In this document: positions 1 through 7,046 of the stretch, piece after piece | Position numbering within the stretch: position 1 is the first letter of the stretch | Layout of the letters: every line of letters starts with the position of its first letter | Assembly: GCA_002452315.1 (NCBI GenBank) | Contig: DKFH01000083.1 | Coordinates: 1 to 12,626, forward strand | Origin: Anaerolineaceae bacterium UBA6801 | GTDB lineage: Bacteria > Chloroflexota > Anaerolineae > Anaerolineales > Anaerolineaceae | Length of the DNA stretch: 12,626 nucleotides | Direction: 5' to 3' | The notes under the pieces: model-generated | Told to the model about the DNA's origin: nothing | The model's input: only the letters and a program-made list of their open reading frames with translations | Databases searched by the model: none | Made by a program: the position numbers and the translations under genes

Positions 1-257
1 CATCGGTACTGCCGGCGCTGCCCGGCATGAGAGCCTGTGGTGATTACTGGTCAGTGGTAGGGTGGTTTGGCCAAGCACATTTCATTAATATCCCTTTCTT
101 ACATTAAAAGATGATCGAAATTCTGCAAATTCAAGAGCCAACCCACCAAAAATTCTCAATATCAGAGAGTGTTGAAAAGCAAACAATGATTACTCATCAT
201 TTGTCAAAATCCATAATTAATTCCATTAACTACTATTATTATCTACTTTATATTAAT
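1..257. other. AT-rich intergenic stretch without a gene
   Basis: No convincing gene is visible. The first ~40 bases are GC-rich and may be the tail of a gene lying left of the window, but three frames stay open there for a few codons and none can be chosen. From about 85 to 257 the sequence is clearly more AT-rich than the genes around it. It contains a small inverted repeat, ATGAT at 186-190 and ATCAT at 196-200, with a 5-nt loop. No tRNA, terminator or promoter could be identified. Confidence 0.6.
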
Positions 258-332
258 GCGTAGGGGTAACCCTTCGCGAAGCACGCTTTGAGCCGTGGTT
301 GCCCTAGGCGGACACGAAGGTCCGTCCCTACG
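258..332. repeat. Palindromic intergenic repeat (REP/MITE-like)
   Basis: The ends are inverted copies: CGTAGGG at 259-265 and CCCTACG at 326-332. Inside are further complementary pieces: GGGTAACC (264-271) against GGTTGCCC (297-304, one mismatch), the 8-bp palindrome TTCGCGAA (273-280), and a hairpin CGGAC (309-313)/GTCCG (320-324). Elements that open with GTAGGGG and close with CCCCTAC are common dispersed intergenic repeats in Chloroflexota genomes, from general knowledge. This copy looks partly degraded, and no transposase is nearby. Confidence 0.6.
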
Positions 333-398
333 ATCAAATTTGTTTAGAGGAAATTCCCATTTTCAACACCCTGCTGCTTACCCAAAACCTGTTGGAGG

Positions 399-410
399 TA
401 TAATCCCCGC
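399..410 (+). promoter_or_regulatory. -10 box 6 nt before the ATG (probable leaderless promoter)
   Basis: A perfect TATAAT lies at 399-404, followed by CCCCGC and the ATG at 411. Transcription normally starts about 6-7 nt after the -10 box, which would put the first base of the mRNA at or beside the A of ATG. A GGAGGT (394-399) also precedes the gene but sits 11 nt away and overlaps the -10 box. No good -35 is visible; the best is CTTACC at 377-382, 3 of 6 matches. Confidence 0.6.
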
Positions 411-824
411 ATGGATAACGCCTACAAAATCGCCTATTTCCATCAAAAGACACCCTGCGTGGAGGTCCTCACCTCTGGCGTGGCCGGCGCCGAACTGACC
501 ACCGCCGAGCGTCCGCTGAGCCTGATCAGCCTGGCCGCGCGTCAGGTCGTAGACGCGGCCAAATTGCGCGGGCTGTGCTACCGGCGCTTCCGGGCGGATA
601 TCACCCTGGACTGTGAAATCATGCCGCCCAAAGGTTCAAAACTTGCTTGCGGTGAGCTGGTCCTGGAAATTCTGCCTGAGGGTAAAACCTGCTGGCCGGA
701 ATGCATCCTACTGGAAAAAGACCTGCCCTGCCCCCTGATTGACGGCGTGCGTTTTGCCTGCGTGGAAGCCCCCGGAAACCTGTGCCAGGGTGATCAGCTC
801 ACTTTGATCACCGAAAAAAGCTAA
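411..824 (+). CDS. Small MOSC-domain-like protein
   Basis: This 137-aa protein resembles the short, single-domain MOSC proteins often found with molybdenum-cofactor genes in anaerobes. MOSC domains are thought to carry sulfur on a conserved cysteine and are related to molybdenum-cofactor sulfurase C-termini. The supporting pattern is RFRADITLD at about 59-67, the strand-rich CGELVLEIL (80-88), GKTCWPEC (91-98) matching the usual GK-x-CH-x-x-C site, PCPL (107-110), and a closing GDQLTLI (127-133) of the usual GD-x-hydrophobic form. The expected His after the first Cys is Trp here. Eight cysteines in 137 residues is high. No signal peptide is present, so it should be cytosolic. The ATG is fixed by a -10 box 6 nt upstream. 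The family is inferred from these motifs and not from a profile search, and a substrate cannot be named. Confidence 0.6.
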   Translation: MDNAYKIAYFHQKTPCVEVLTSGVAGAELTTAERPLSLISLAARQVVDAAKLRGLCYRRFRADITLDCEIMPPKGSKLACGELVLEILPEGKTCWPECILLEKDLPCPLIDGVRFACVEAPGNLCQGDQLTLITEKS

Positions 825-854
825 CAACCCTATGCCGCAGCCGCGAAAGGGTTG
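825..854 (+). terminator. Intergenic hairpin between the MOSC-like and LysM genes
   Basis: CAACCCT (825-831) and AGGGTTG (848-854) form a perfect 7-bp stem around a 16-nt GC-rich loop, directly after the stop codon at 822-824. There is no T-tract behind it, so it is not a standard intrinsic terminator. It may protect the 3' end of the upstream mRNA or act as a weak terminator. Confidence 0.35.
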
Positions 855-861
855 AAACGGG

Positions 862-873
862 TATAATCCCCGC
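862..873 (+). promoter_or_regulatory. -10 box 6 nt before the ATG (probable leaderless promoter)
   Basis: TATAAT at 862-867 is followed by CCCCGC and the ATG at 874. The 16 bases GTATAATCCCCGCATG (861-876) are identical to those at 398-413. No Shine-Dalgarno sequence fits between the box and the ATG. A -35 is not recognisable; TTGAAA at 852-857 is only 4 nt from the -10 box. Confidence 0.65.
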
Positions 874-1890
874 ATGCAAAAAACACTGGCCGTCAGCCTG
901 TTATTTTTCATCCTGGCAGGGGCTACCCTCTCAGCCTGCGTGCCAGCCGCGCAGCCTGAAATCCCCACGCCCTCCCCAACGCTAGTTACAACGCTGCGGC
1001 CTTATCCCACACCCACCCGCAGCGCCACGCCGCTCCCCACCGATTACGTCACCCCAACGCCTTCCCCTACGGTCACCCCAACGATGACGCCCGTTTACTA
1101 TGATGTGCAGGAAGGGGATGACATGTACAGCATTGGCTGGCGCTTCAACGTCAGCCCCCAGCAGATCATGACCGCCAACCCCACCGTTAACCCGCGCGCC
1201 ATGGGCATTGGCACCACCCTGCTGATCCCCATCACCCCCGGGCCCGATCCGACCGCCACGCCGCTGGTCGAGCTCTCACCCACAGCCACCCCGCTCTTCG
1301 CCGACATCCAACCTCCAGATTGCTACCCTGATCCTTTAGGCGGCCTGTGGTGTTTTGTGCTGGTGACCAACGACAGCGGGGAACCGGTTGAAAACGTCTC
1401 GGGCGTGGTCATGCTGTGCCATGGCGAGGACTCCCGCCAGGAATCTGCCATCATGCCCCTTAATTTGCTCCCGGCTGGGGCTGCGCTCCCGTTGATTGCT
1501 TACTTCCCGGCACCCCTCCCGGCGGATTACACCATCAGCGCCCGGGTGGAGTTTTTACTGCCCGTCATGCCGGATGACACGCGTTATTTACCCGCCAAAA
1601 TTGAAGGCCAGACCCTCAAATTGAGCGAGGATGGCCGCGTGGCGATCGTCAGCGGTACGGTCAGCCTGCCCGCCAGGCAGCCGGCAGCGCGCTATACCTG
1701 GGTGAACGCCACCGCCTTCGACGCAGATGGGCGTGTGGTGGCCGTCCGCCGCTGGGATAGCGCTGAACCGCTCTCTGGCGGCGTATCCCTGCCCTTCACC
1801 CTGTACCTTTACAGCCTGGGTGGGCCGATCGAACGGGTGGATTTGCTGGTCGAAGCCCCGGGGGAGATCGTGCCGCCTGTTGAAGAATAG
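874..1890 (+). CDS. LysM-domain lipoprotein
   Basis: This 338-aa protein is predicted to be exported and lipid-anchored on the outer face of the membrane. A hydrophobic signal segment (about 5-19) ends in a lipobox LSAC with Cys22 as the modified residue. A long Thr/Pro/Ser-rich linker follows (about 30-73). A single LysM domain spans about 75-119, with the YDVQEGDDMYSIGWRFNVS start and IPI end typical of that fold; LysM domains bind peptidoglycan or related glycans. A second TPTATP linker (about 121-141) leads to a C-terminal region (about 150-335) rich in beta-strand-like stretches and containing Cys150, Cys160 and Cys185. It resembles the FxLYD/CARDB-type extracellular beta domains, but this is a weak assignment. 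The gene has its own -10 box and is followed after 27 nt by folP, so the two are probably co-transcribed although functionally unrelated. Confidence 0.85.
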   Translation: MQKTLAVSLLFFILAGATLSACVPAAQPEIPTPSPTLVTTLRPYPTPTRSATPLPTDYVTPTPSPTVTPTMTPVYYDVQEGDDMYSIGWRFNVSPQQIMTANPTVNPRAMGIGTTLLIPITPGPDPTATPLVELSPTATPLFADIQPPDCYPDPLGGLWCFVLVTNDSGEPVENVSGVVMLCHGEDSRQESAIMPLNLLPAGAALPLIAYFPAPLPADYTISARVEFLLPVMPDDTRYLPAKIEGQTLKLSEDGRVAIVSGTVSLPARQPAARYTWVNATAFDADGRVVAVRRWDSAEPLSGGVSLPFTLYLYSLGGPIERVDLLVEAPGEIVPPVEE

Positions 1891-1917
1891 TCAAAATTAA
1901 TTTCAGAGAGGAACGCC

Positions 1918-2787
1918 ATGCACACAACCCCTTCTAACCTGCCCCCCTGGGGATCCCGCACCTTCATCATGGGCATTATCAACGTCACCCCCGACAGCTT
2001 TTCCGGTGATGGGGTACTGCAAAGCGACGATGCTCTCCAGGCCGCGGTTGCCCAGGCTGGCCGCTTTCTGAATGAGGGCGCTGACATCCTCGATGTGGGC
2101 GGTGAGAGCACCCGCCCGGGAGCAGAGCCAGTGGATGCCGCACAAGAGCTGGCGCGGGTGGTGCCGGTGGTGGGCGCCATCCACGAAGCCTACCCCGATG
2201 CCCTGATCTCCGTGGATACCTACCGGTCGGTTGTGGCACATCAAGCCCTGGCAGCAGGTGCAAGCTGGGTCAACGATGTGTGGGGGTTGCGCGCAGACCC
2301 CGACCTGGCCACCGTCGCGGCAGCACACGGCGCGCCGGTGATCTTGATGCATAACCGCCTTAAACCTGGTTCTGCCGAACTGCAAGCGCGCCTGGGCGGG
2401 CGCTATGTGGGCGTGGAGTATGATGACCTGATCGGCGATATCTGCCGTGAGCTGATGGAAAGCGTCGCCCTGGCCCACAAGGCGGGCGTCCCCGACGCGC
2501 ACATCATCCTTGATCCTGGAATTGGCTTCGGCAAGACCGTGTTGCAGAACCTTGAATTGCTCGACCGCCTGGACGAGATCAAAGCCCTGGGCTACCCCCT
2601 GCTGGCCGGGCCCTCACGGAAATCCTTCATCGGCTACACATTGGACCTGCCACCTAACCAGCGTGTTGAGGGTACCGCAGCCGCAGTGGCGCTGAGCATC
2701 GACCGCGGCGCAGATATCGTGCGCGTGCATGACGTGGGCGTGATGGTTCGGGTGGCCAAAATGACCGACGCCATCGTCAGACGCTAA
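1918..2787 (+). CDS. folP: Dihydropteroate synthase
   Basis: This cytosolic folate enzyme condenses 6-hydroxymethyl-7,8-dihydropterin diphosphate with p-aminobenzoate to give 7,8-dihydropteroate, and is the sulfonamide target. All family signatures are present in order in the 289-aa protein: INVTPDSFS (21-29), DVGGESTRPG (59-68), SVDTYR (98-103), ND at 119-120, DPGIGFGK (199-206) in the pterin site, GPSRKSF (231-237) with the conserved Lys, and RVHDV (269-273). The length is normal for the family. The ATG is preceded by GAGAGGA (1906-1912) with 5-nt spacing, so this gene is conventionally leadered, unlike its two upstream neighbours. No other folate gene is in the window. It lies 27 nt behind the lipoprotein gene and converges on the MerR gene downstream. 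Confidence 0.97.
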   Translation: MHTTPSNLPPWGSRTFIMGIINVTPDSFSGDGVLQSDDALQAAVAQAGRFLNEGADILDVGGESTRPGAEPVDAAQELARVVPVVGAIHEAYPDALISVDTYRSVVAHQALAAGASWVNDVWGLRADPDLATVAAAHGAPVILMHNRLKPGSAELQARLGGRYVGVEYDDLIGDICRELMESVALAHKAGVPDAHIILDPGIGFGKTVLQNLELLDRLDEIKALGYPLLAGPSRKSFIGYTLDLPPNQRVEGTAAAVALSIDRGADIVRVHDVGVMVRVAKMTDAIVRR

Positions 2788-2800
2788 GGGAATATTCCCT
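2787..2800. terminator. Palindrome directly after folP
   Basis: AGGGAATATTCCCT is a perfect 14-bp palindrome that begins at the last base of the folP stop codon. As RNA it could form a short GGGA/TCCC hairpin followed by an AT-rich stretch (2800-2810). This is weak for an intrinsic terminator, but the position fits a 3' end. Confidence 0.3.
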
Positions 2801-2853
2801 ATTTACATATCCATATCCAATTGTTGATTGTCTGATCTATTCAATCCCCTCTT

Positions 2854-2883
2854 TGTAGAGGCACAGCATGCCGTGCCCTTACA
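2854..2883. repeat. Palindromic intergenic repeat between folP and the MerR gene
   Basis: TGTA (2854-2857) and TACA (2880-2883) bound an inner stem GGCAC (2860-2864)/GTGCC (2873-2877) with a GCATGC core. This form, GTAGAGGCACAGCATGCC and onwards, is a known style of dispersed intergenic palindrome in Chloroflexota. It lies between two converging genes and could double as a terminator. It is a different element from the one at 258-332, although both carry a TAG-rGGG-like left end. Confidence 0.5.
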
Positions 2884-2891
2884 GGCGTTTA

Positions 2892-3839
2892 TCAATCCAG
2901 CAGGTCGTGCACGTTTTGGATGGCCTCATCAATACCCGCACCCAGGAAAATCCCCCGCATCCCCTCCCGGGCACTTGGGTTTTCATTGAAGTAACGCCCG
3001 CCAAAGCCCAGCTTGGGCTGGCCGGGCAATTCATCCAGCAAGGCCTGCATTTTATACAGCGGCCGGGCGGAATGCTCAAAGCTGGCTGAGAGGATGATCA
3101 TATCCGGCGAGATATCCTCCGCGTAAAACACCAGGTCATCCACCGGTAAATCAGCCCCCAGATATTCCACCTGGTAGCCGTCCCGGCGCAGGAGCACGGC
3201 CAGCATCAAGGGGGCAATCTCATGGAACTCCTCCGGCGCACAGCCGATCAGAATTTTCGGGGCAGTGCTATAGATCGGGAAAGCCCCCAGCAGGTTCATC
3301 AGCACACCGCGGATAAAGGCGGAGGCAAAGTGCTCGGTGGCGATGCGGATTTCCCCACGATACCAGGCCTCGCCAATCTCAACCAGGCAGGGGTAAAACA
3401 CCTCCAGGAAGATGGCCTGAATGTCGTACATGCTCTGGGTGGCATCCACGATCTTTTTGGCCTCAGCCTCATTGTGGCCGGTCAGAGCTTTATAGAGCTG
3501 ATCGGCGTAGGCGCTGGTCGGAAAGCGCGGTGCCAGGGTGGGCTCGGGTGCCATAACGGAAGGCAATGCCTCGGGCCAAATGCCCTCCGCACGTAAACCG
3601 CGGTACTCACGCACTGCATTGCTGATCGAGAGGCCCTCATCCATCCGGTGGGTGATCCAGCGGATGATCTGGATATCACGTTCAGAATACAGGCGGTAGT
3701 TATTGTCCAGGCGGTCGGGGTTCAGCAGGTCATAACGCCGCTCCCAGGCGCGCAGGGTCACTGGGCGCACACCGGTGCGCTCACTGAGGACTTTGATGGT
3801 GTATTTTGGATCGGTAGTATATTCGGCGATCGAAACCAT
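2892..3839 (-). CDS. MerR-family regulator with cobalamin-binding domain (CarH/LitR type)
   Basis: This 315-aa protein is a DNA-binding transcription regulator of the type that uses adenosylcobalamin as a light or cofactor sensor. The N-terminal MerR helix-turn-helix covers about 12-82, with TLRAWERRYDLLNP (28-41) and YRLYSERD (48-55) typical of the CarA/CarH/LitR group. The middle four-helix cap contains W159-x9-E169-H170, the W-x9-EH signature that in CarH packs against the upper face of AdoCbl. The C-terminal Rossmann-like B12 domain has EFHEIA (204-209), carrying the lower-ligand His206, and LGADLP (228-233). The usual ExHxxG reads ExHxxA here. The ATG follows AGGGAG (3846-3851 on the complement). 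It lies 45 nt downstream of the capA-like gene on the same strand and may share its transcript. Targets are unknown, and no carotenoid or photolyase genes are in the window. Confidence 0.9.
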   Translation of the reverse strand: MVSIAEYTTDPKYTIKVLSERTGVRPVTLRAWERRYDLLNPDRLDNNYRLYSERDIQIIRWITHRMDEGLSISNAVREYRGLRAEGIWPEALPSVMAPEPTLAPRFPTSAYADQLYKALTGHNEAEAKKIVDATQSMYDIQAIFLEVFYPCLVEIGEAWYRGEIRIATEHFASAFIRGVLMNLLGAFPIYSTAPKILIGCAPEEFHEIAPLMLAVLLRRDGYQVEYLGADLPVDDLVFYAEDISPDMIILSASFEHSARPLYKMQALLDELPGQPKLGFGGRYFNENPSAREGMRGIFLGAGIDEAIQNVHDLLD

Positions 3840-3853
3840 GGATCACTCCCTTG

Positions 3854-3880
3854 ATTTAACAATTGACCAACCTTTTACAA
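3854..3880 (-). promoter_or_regulatory. Possible weak promoter of the MerR-B12 gene
   Basis: On the minus strand TTGTAA (3875-3880) and TTAAAT (3854-3859) are separated by 15 nt, upstream of the Shine-Dalgarno sequence of the regulator. The spacing is short and the boxes are imperfect, so the gene may rely on the upstream capA-like transcript instead. Confidence 0.25.
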
Positions 3881-3884
3881 AATT

Positions 3885-5627
3885 CTACCGCGAAATCCAG
3901 CCGCTGGCCTGGAATAATTCGTCCAGGAACACTTCTCGTTCTTCTGCGGTCATCGGCCGGGGTTGGGCGTAGTCCTCAAGCTTGGCGGTGAGCAATTCGG
4001 TGCTCAGGTGGCGTCCGTCAAAGAAAGTATGGCGCTGGATGATTTCCCAGCTGGTTTGAATGATCACATTGCCGTACATATCGATGACCCAATTCTGATC
4101 AAAGAATAGATTGCCCAGGCCGTAGTCAATGAAGGCGTCGTGAGCAAAGGCCATCGCCTTGGGGCGGTGCGCCTGGCTACCGTTGACGATCACCGCGCCA
4201 GCCTCTGCCATTATGCCAAAATCGCGCACGTGATGTTCGGCAGCAAAGTCGTAATAGTCCTCGTAATACTGGTAGGTGGCGATGGGCAGGTAGCCTTCAC
4301 CTCTCAGACGGCTGACCTCCGCTGCCATCCACTGGTAGTCCTCACAAGGCGCTGACCCACCCCCGTCTTCTGTCGCCCAGGCAAAATCAGGCCCAAAGGC
4401 ATTACAGCCGATGAAGGCCAGCTTATTCCCGTTGTGGGTGATCAGCAGGGGGGATTTTGCCTCTGCCAGGTTCCGCCCGCCGCCAAAATAAGCCATCCCG
4501 TACTCGTCATACAGGTCAAGGGTGAAGGGCACCACATCAACGCCATAAACGTAAAGGGCATCATTATTGTGGTTGCCGGTCAGCTCAATGATATCGGCGC
4601 CGACATACTCGAAGAGATCGATATATTTTGGGTCGCTGCAGAAGAACAGGCGGGGCGAGGTTGGATCGGGAAAGGGGCAATCCTCGTAGAAGGAAACCTC
4701 GTTGCTGATGTGGGTCAGGTCAGCCTCAATCAGCCAATCCCGAATCATCTCACCGGGGTAGAGGACGCCGTTCACCTCCATGCGGTAGGCTGTACCCCGC
4801 ACAAGGGCGGTCACCCCGGTCATCACCAGGGTGGTGATCAAATCGGGATCGCGGTTGGTGGGTTGGATGGCGTCGATCACCGCTTGCAGCGCATCGCCCG
4901 GTCTGCGTCCTGCCCCCGGGTTGTGCACTAATTGGTACTGAACTGTGAGGGGGTCCGTTTCTGCCGTAAATTCCTTGAACAGCGGCGAACGCCCCTCCAC
5001 CTGGATCACCTTCAATTGCGGGTCCAGGCTGTCAAAGGGGATCAGCGCCCAAGCCCCGGTCTCCCACAGCGTTTCGGTCGCCGGGCGTTCCTCGCCAGCA
5101 TGAACCCGGGCCGGATCCGGGTTACCCCAGCGCTGTGTGAGGGTTTGCAGCAGGGCATCCGGCACATACAACGCTGGAACCGCCGCCAGTACGCCCTGGG
5201 GTTCGCCGATCCAATAGGCTTGCAGGTCGCTGAGGGGCACATCATCCGTCAGTGTGGGGAAAGGCGCTGCCAAGGCATAGACCTGGGTGGTAGACAGCAG
5301 GATCTCACCGTCATCTAGAACATCAGCTGCAGGTCCGAACCAGAGGACTGCACCAGGATCATCGCTGAGGATGACTTCCCCCAGGGCCTCCAGACTGATC
5401 ATTCCCGAGGGCAACCCATCCGCAAGGTACAACGTTAAGGGTTGCAGGGTGGGTGTGGGGCTGGGCGTGGGTGTGTCGGTTGGCGGAATGCCGAGAGTCG
5501 GCAGCAGGGGGGTGGGATCAGGCGGGCGAACCTCCAGTGCCGGCTCAACGGCACAAGCGCTGATCAGTAAAAGGAGGATGATAGGGATCAGGCTGGTCAG
5601 GCATACTTTTAATCGTCTTTTACGCAT
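3885..5627 (-). CDS. CapA-family lipoprotein (metallophosphatase-like fold)
   Basis: This 580-aa protein is predicted to be a surface lipoprotein: a basic start, a hydrophobic core (about 10-22) and a lipobox ISAC with Cys25. A Pro/Thr-rich linker (about 33-62) follows. Residues 64-235 look like a divergent periplasmic-binding-protein-like domain (PLSDLQAYWIGEPQ at 131-144, PFDSLDPQLKVIQVEG at 197-212). Residues 265-550 match the CapA/PgsA fold named for poly-gamma-glutamate capsule synthesis: MTGVTALVRG (269-278), SNE (308-310), GNHNND (351-356), GSQAHRPK (483-490) and YGLGNLFFDQ (502-511). Two usual marks differ: the HWG-like motif after the central strand reads TYQYYEDYY (451-459), and SNLE reads SNEV. 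CapA proteins of this layout are common outside true capsule loci, so a capsule role is not claimed. GAAGG gives a 6-nt-spaced ribosome site. It probably leads a transcript that includes the MerR-B12 gene. Confidence 0.85.
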   Translation of the reverse strand: MRKRRLKVCLTSLIPIILLLLISACAVEPALEVRPPDPTPLLPTLGIPPTDTPTPSPTPTLQPLTLYLADGLPSGMISLEALGEVILSDDPGAVLWFGPAADVLDDGEILLSTTQVYALAAPFPTLTDDVPLSDLQAYWIGEPQGVLAAVPALYVPDALLQTLTQRWGNPDPARVHAGEERPATETLWETGAWALIPFDSLDPQLKVIQVEGRSPLFKEFTAETDPLTVQYQLVHNPGAGRRPGDALQAVIDAIQPTNRDPDLITTLVMTGVTALVRGTAYRMEVNGVLYPGEMIRDWLIEADLTHISNEVSFYEDCPFPDPTSPRLFFCSDPKYIDLFEYVGADIIELTGNHNNDALYVYGVDVVPFTLDLYDEYGMAYFGGGRNLAEAKSPLLITHNGNKLAFIGCNAFGPDFAWATEDGGGSAPCEDYQWMAAEVSRLRGEGYLPIATYQYYEDYYDFAAEHHVRDFGIMAEAGAVIVNGSQAHRPKAMAFAHDAFIDYGLGNLFFDQNWVIDMYGNVIIQTSWEIIQRHTFFDGRHLSTELLTAKLEDYAQPRPMTAEEREVFLDELFQASGWISR

Positions 5628-5674
5628 AAATAACCTTCTTTATCGATCGTTCACCCCGTGATGGGGAATGATAA

Positions 5675-5702
5675 ATTATATCAGTTTTGCGGCCTGGGTA
5701 AA
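5675..5702 (-). promoter_or_regulatory. Promoter of the capA-like gene
   Basis: On the minus strand a perfect TATAAT (5675-5680) and TTTACC (5697-5702, 4 of 6 to consensus) are 16 nt apart. The leader to the ATG is about 40 nt and contains a small hairpin, CCCC (5654-5657)/GGGG (5663-5666), plus a GAAGG ribosome site. This conventional, leadered promoter contrasts with the short ones elsewhere in the window. Confidence 0.55.
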
Positions 5703-5766
5703 ACCAACGATCGGGTAAAACCCAAAAGCCCAGCGGGGCTGAACAACACATCCCCATGCGCGGGTG

Positions 5767-5772
5767 TATAAT
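5767..5772 (+). promoter_or_regulatory. -10 box just upstream of the MFS gene
   Basis: A perfect TATAAT ends 9 nt before the ATG at 5782. Transcription would start within a few bases of the ATG, giving a leaderless or nearly leaderless mRNA. The box argues against the in-frame GTG at 5764, because that start would place the -10 box inside the coding region. No clear -35 was found. Confidence 0.5.
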
Positions 5773-5781
5773 ATTTGGGGT

Positions 5782-6942
5782 ATGCGCATCTCAAACTGGA
5801 AAATCAAAGGGCAGATCGGCCTGTTCACGCTGACGCGGATCGCCCTCAGCACCAATATCCGCATGGTGTACCCCTTTTTGCCGGTGTTCGCCCGCGGCCT
5901 GGGGATTGAACCAACAGCCCTGGCGCTGGCCTTCTCGGTGCGTTCGTTTTTAGGCATCCTGGGGCCTTTTCTGGCCTCCATCGCCGACACCCACGATCGC
6001 AAGACGGGCATCCTGCTAGGCATGGGTTTGTTCACCGTCGGCAGCGGCGTGGTGGGGATGTGGCCAACCTTATGGTCCTTCATCCTCGGCACCAGCCTGG
6101 TCATCATTGGAAATGGAGTTTTTATCCCCTCGGTGAATGCCTACCTGGGCGACCGTATCCCCTACGAAAAGCGCGGCCGGGTAATCGCCATCCTGGAAAC
6201 CAACTGGGCGCTATCATTCATCCTCGGCATCCCGGTCGTGCGTTTCTTGATTGAATCCTACAGCTGGGTAACGCCGTTTGTCCTTTTCACCGGCATTGGG
6301 CTGCTATTTTTCATCCTCTTTTTGGCCATCCTGCCCGCGCAGCACATTCCCGCAACGGATGACAACAAAATCTGGAAGAACTTATGGCGCATCGCCCGTA
6401 CATGGCCCGCACTGGCGGGGATGCTGGTGGGCATCCTGGCGACCGGCGCCAACGAAATGGTCAATTTGGTCTTTGGACTGTGGATCGAAGACCAGGTAGG
6501 CCTCAACATCGCCGCACTGACGACCGCATCTGTCGTGATTGGCGTCTCGGAACTGGGCGGCGAGGTGCTGACCGGTCTGTTCTTAGATGTGATCGGCAAA
6601 CGCCGCATGATCTGGATCTTCCTGGGCGTCAACAGCCTGGCCGCACTCTTACTGCCCCTGACGGGCGGTGCGCTGGGGTGGTCCATGGCCGGGTTGGGTT
6701 TGTTCTTCATCTCCTTTGAGATCACCTTGGTGGGCACGCTGACAATGATGAGCGAAGTGATGCCGGATGCGCGCGCTACGGTGATCGCAGCCACGGTGGC
6801 AGGCTTTTCCCTGGGGCGCTTGCTGGGGAACCTGATTGCTCCTGGCTTGTTCGGGATCAGCTTTTGGGCTATCGCACTGGCAGCGGTGGTGCTGAATATA
6901 TTAGCGGCTGGCCTCCTGACCCAGGTGCGGGTCAGGGGATGA
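5782..6942 (+). CDS. MFS transporter
   Basis: This integral membrane protein of the major facilitator superfamily has 386 aa from the chosen ATG and about 11-12 hydrophobic segments by eye. The loop between segments 2 and 3 reads ADTHDRKTG (about 68-76), a variant of MFS motif A (G-x-x-aDr-x-grr). A polar central loop (about 180-205, TDDNKIWKNLWRIARTW) separates the two halves, and YLGDRIPYEKRGR (about 119-131) resembles the loop found in drug and sugar exporters. The substrate cannot be deduced. The ATG at 5782 is preferred over GTG at 5764 because of the -10 box at 5767-5772. The gene is divergent from the capA-like gene and convergent with a second MFS gene. It stops 37 nt before a bidirectional terminator. 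Confidence 0.88.
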   Translation: MRISNWKIKGQIGLFTLTRIALSTNIRMVYPFLPVFARGLGIEPTALALAFSVRSFLGILGPFLASIADTHDRKTGILLGMGLFTVGSGVVGMWPTLWSFILGTSLVIIGNGVFIPSVNAYLGDRIPYEKRGRVIAILETNWALSFILGIPVVRFLIESYSWVTPFVLFTGIGLLFFILFLAILPAQHIPATDDNKIWKNLWRIARTWPALAGMLVGILATGANEMVNLVFGLWIEDQVGLNIAALTTASVVIGVSELGGEVLTGLFLDVIGKRRMIWIFLGVNSLAALLLPLTGGALGWSMAGLGLFFISFEITLVGTLTMMSEVMPDARATVIAATVAGFSLGRLLGNLIAPGLFGISFWAIALAAVVLNILAAGLLTQVRVRG

Positions 6943-6979
6943 TCCCCTCCGATTAACCAAAACAACAATCCGCACGCCT

Positions 6980-7008
6980 AAAAGACGCCCTGCATAAGAG
7001 GGCGTTTT
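6980..7008. terminator. Bidirectional intrinsic terminator between the two MFS genes
   Basis: ACGCCCT (6985-6991) and AGGGCGT (6999-7005) form a perfect 7-bp stem with a 7-nt loop. TTTT follows on the + strand, and AAAA at 6980-6983 gives a T-run on the minus strand. It lies in the gap between converging genes, so it can stop both transcripts. Confidence 0.85.
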
Positions 7009-7046
7009 AATAACAATCCAGAGAGGAAAATTTCGTTATGAGCTTG

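Noticed and set aside
1..43. Possible 3' end of an upstream gene at the left edge
   Set aside because: Three plus-strand frames are open for 9-37 codons from the edge and a minus-strand ATG also exists at 27-29. Nothing selects one of them.
295..498. 67-codon plus-strand open frame before and inside the MOSC-like gene
   Set aside because: It runs through the palindromic repeat and then out of frame into the MOSC-like gene. It has no start signal and no recognisable protein.
1903..2502. 199-codon minus-strand open frame opposite folP
   Set aside because: It is a shadow of the GC-rich folP gene, which carries all family motifs on the plus strand.
5446..5484. GT-rich low-complexity tract as a functional repeat
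   Set aside because: It is simply the codons of the Thr/Pro/Ser linker of the capA-like lipoprotein.
6258..6968. 236-codon minus-strand open frame opposite the first MFS gene
   Set aside because: Composition is that of an antisense shadow rich in Ser, Thr, Pro and Arg, with no motifs; the plus-strand MFS protein explains the region.
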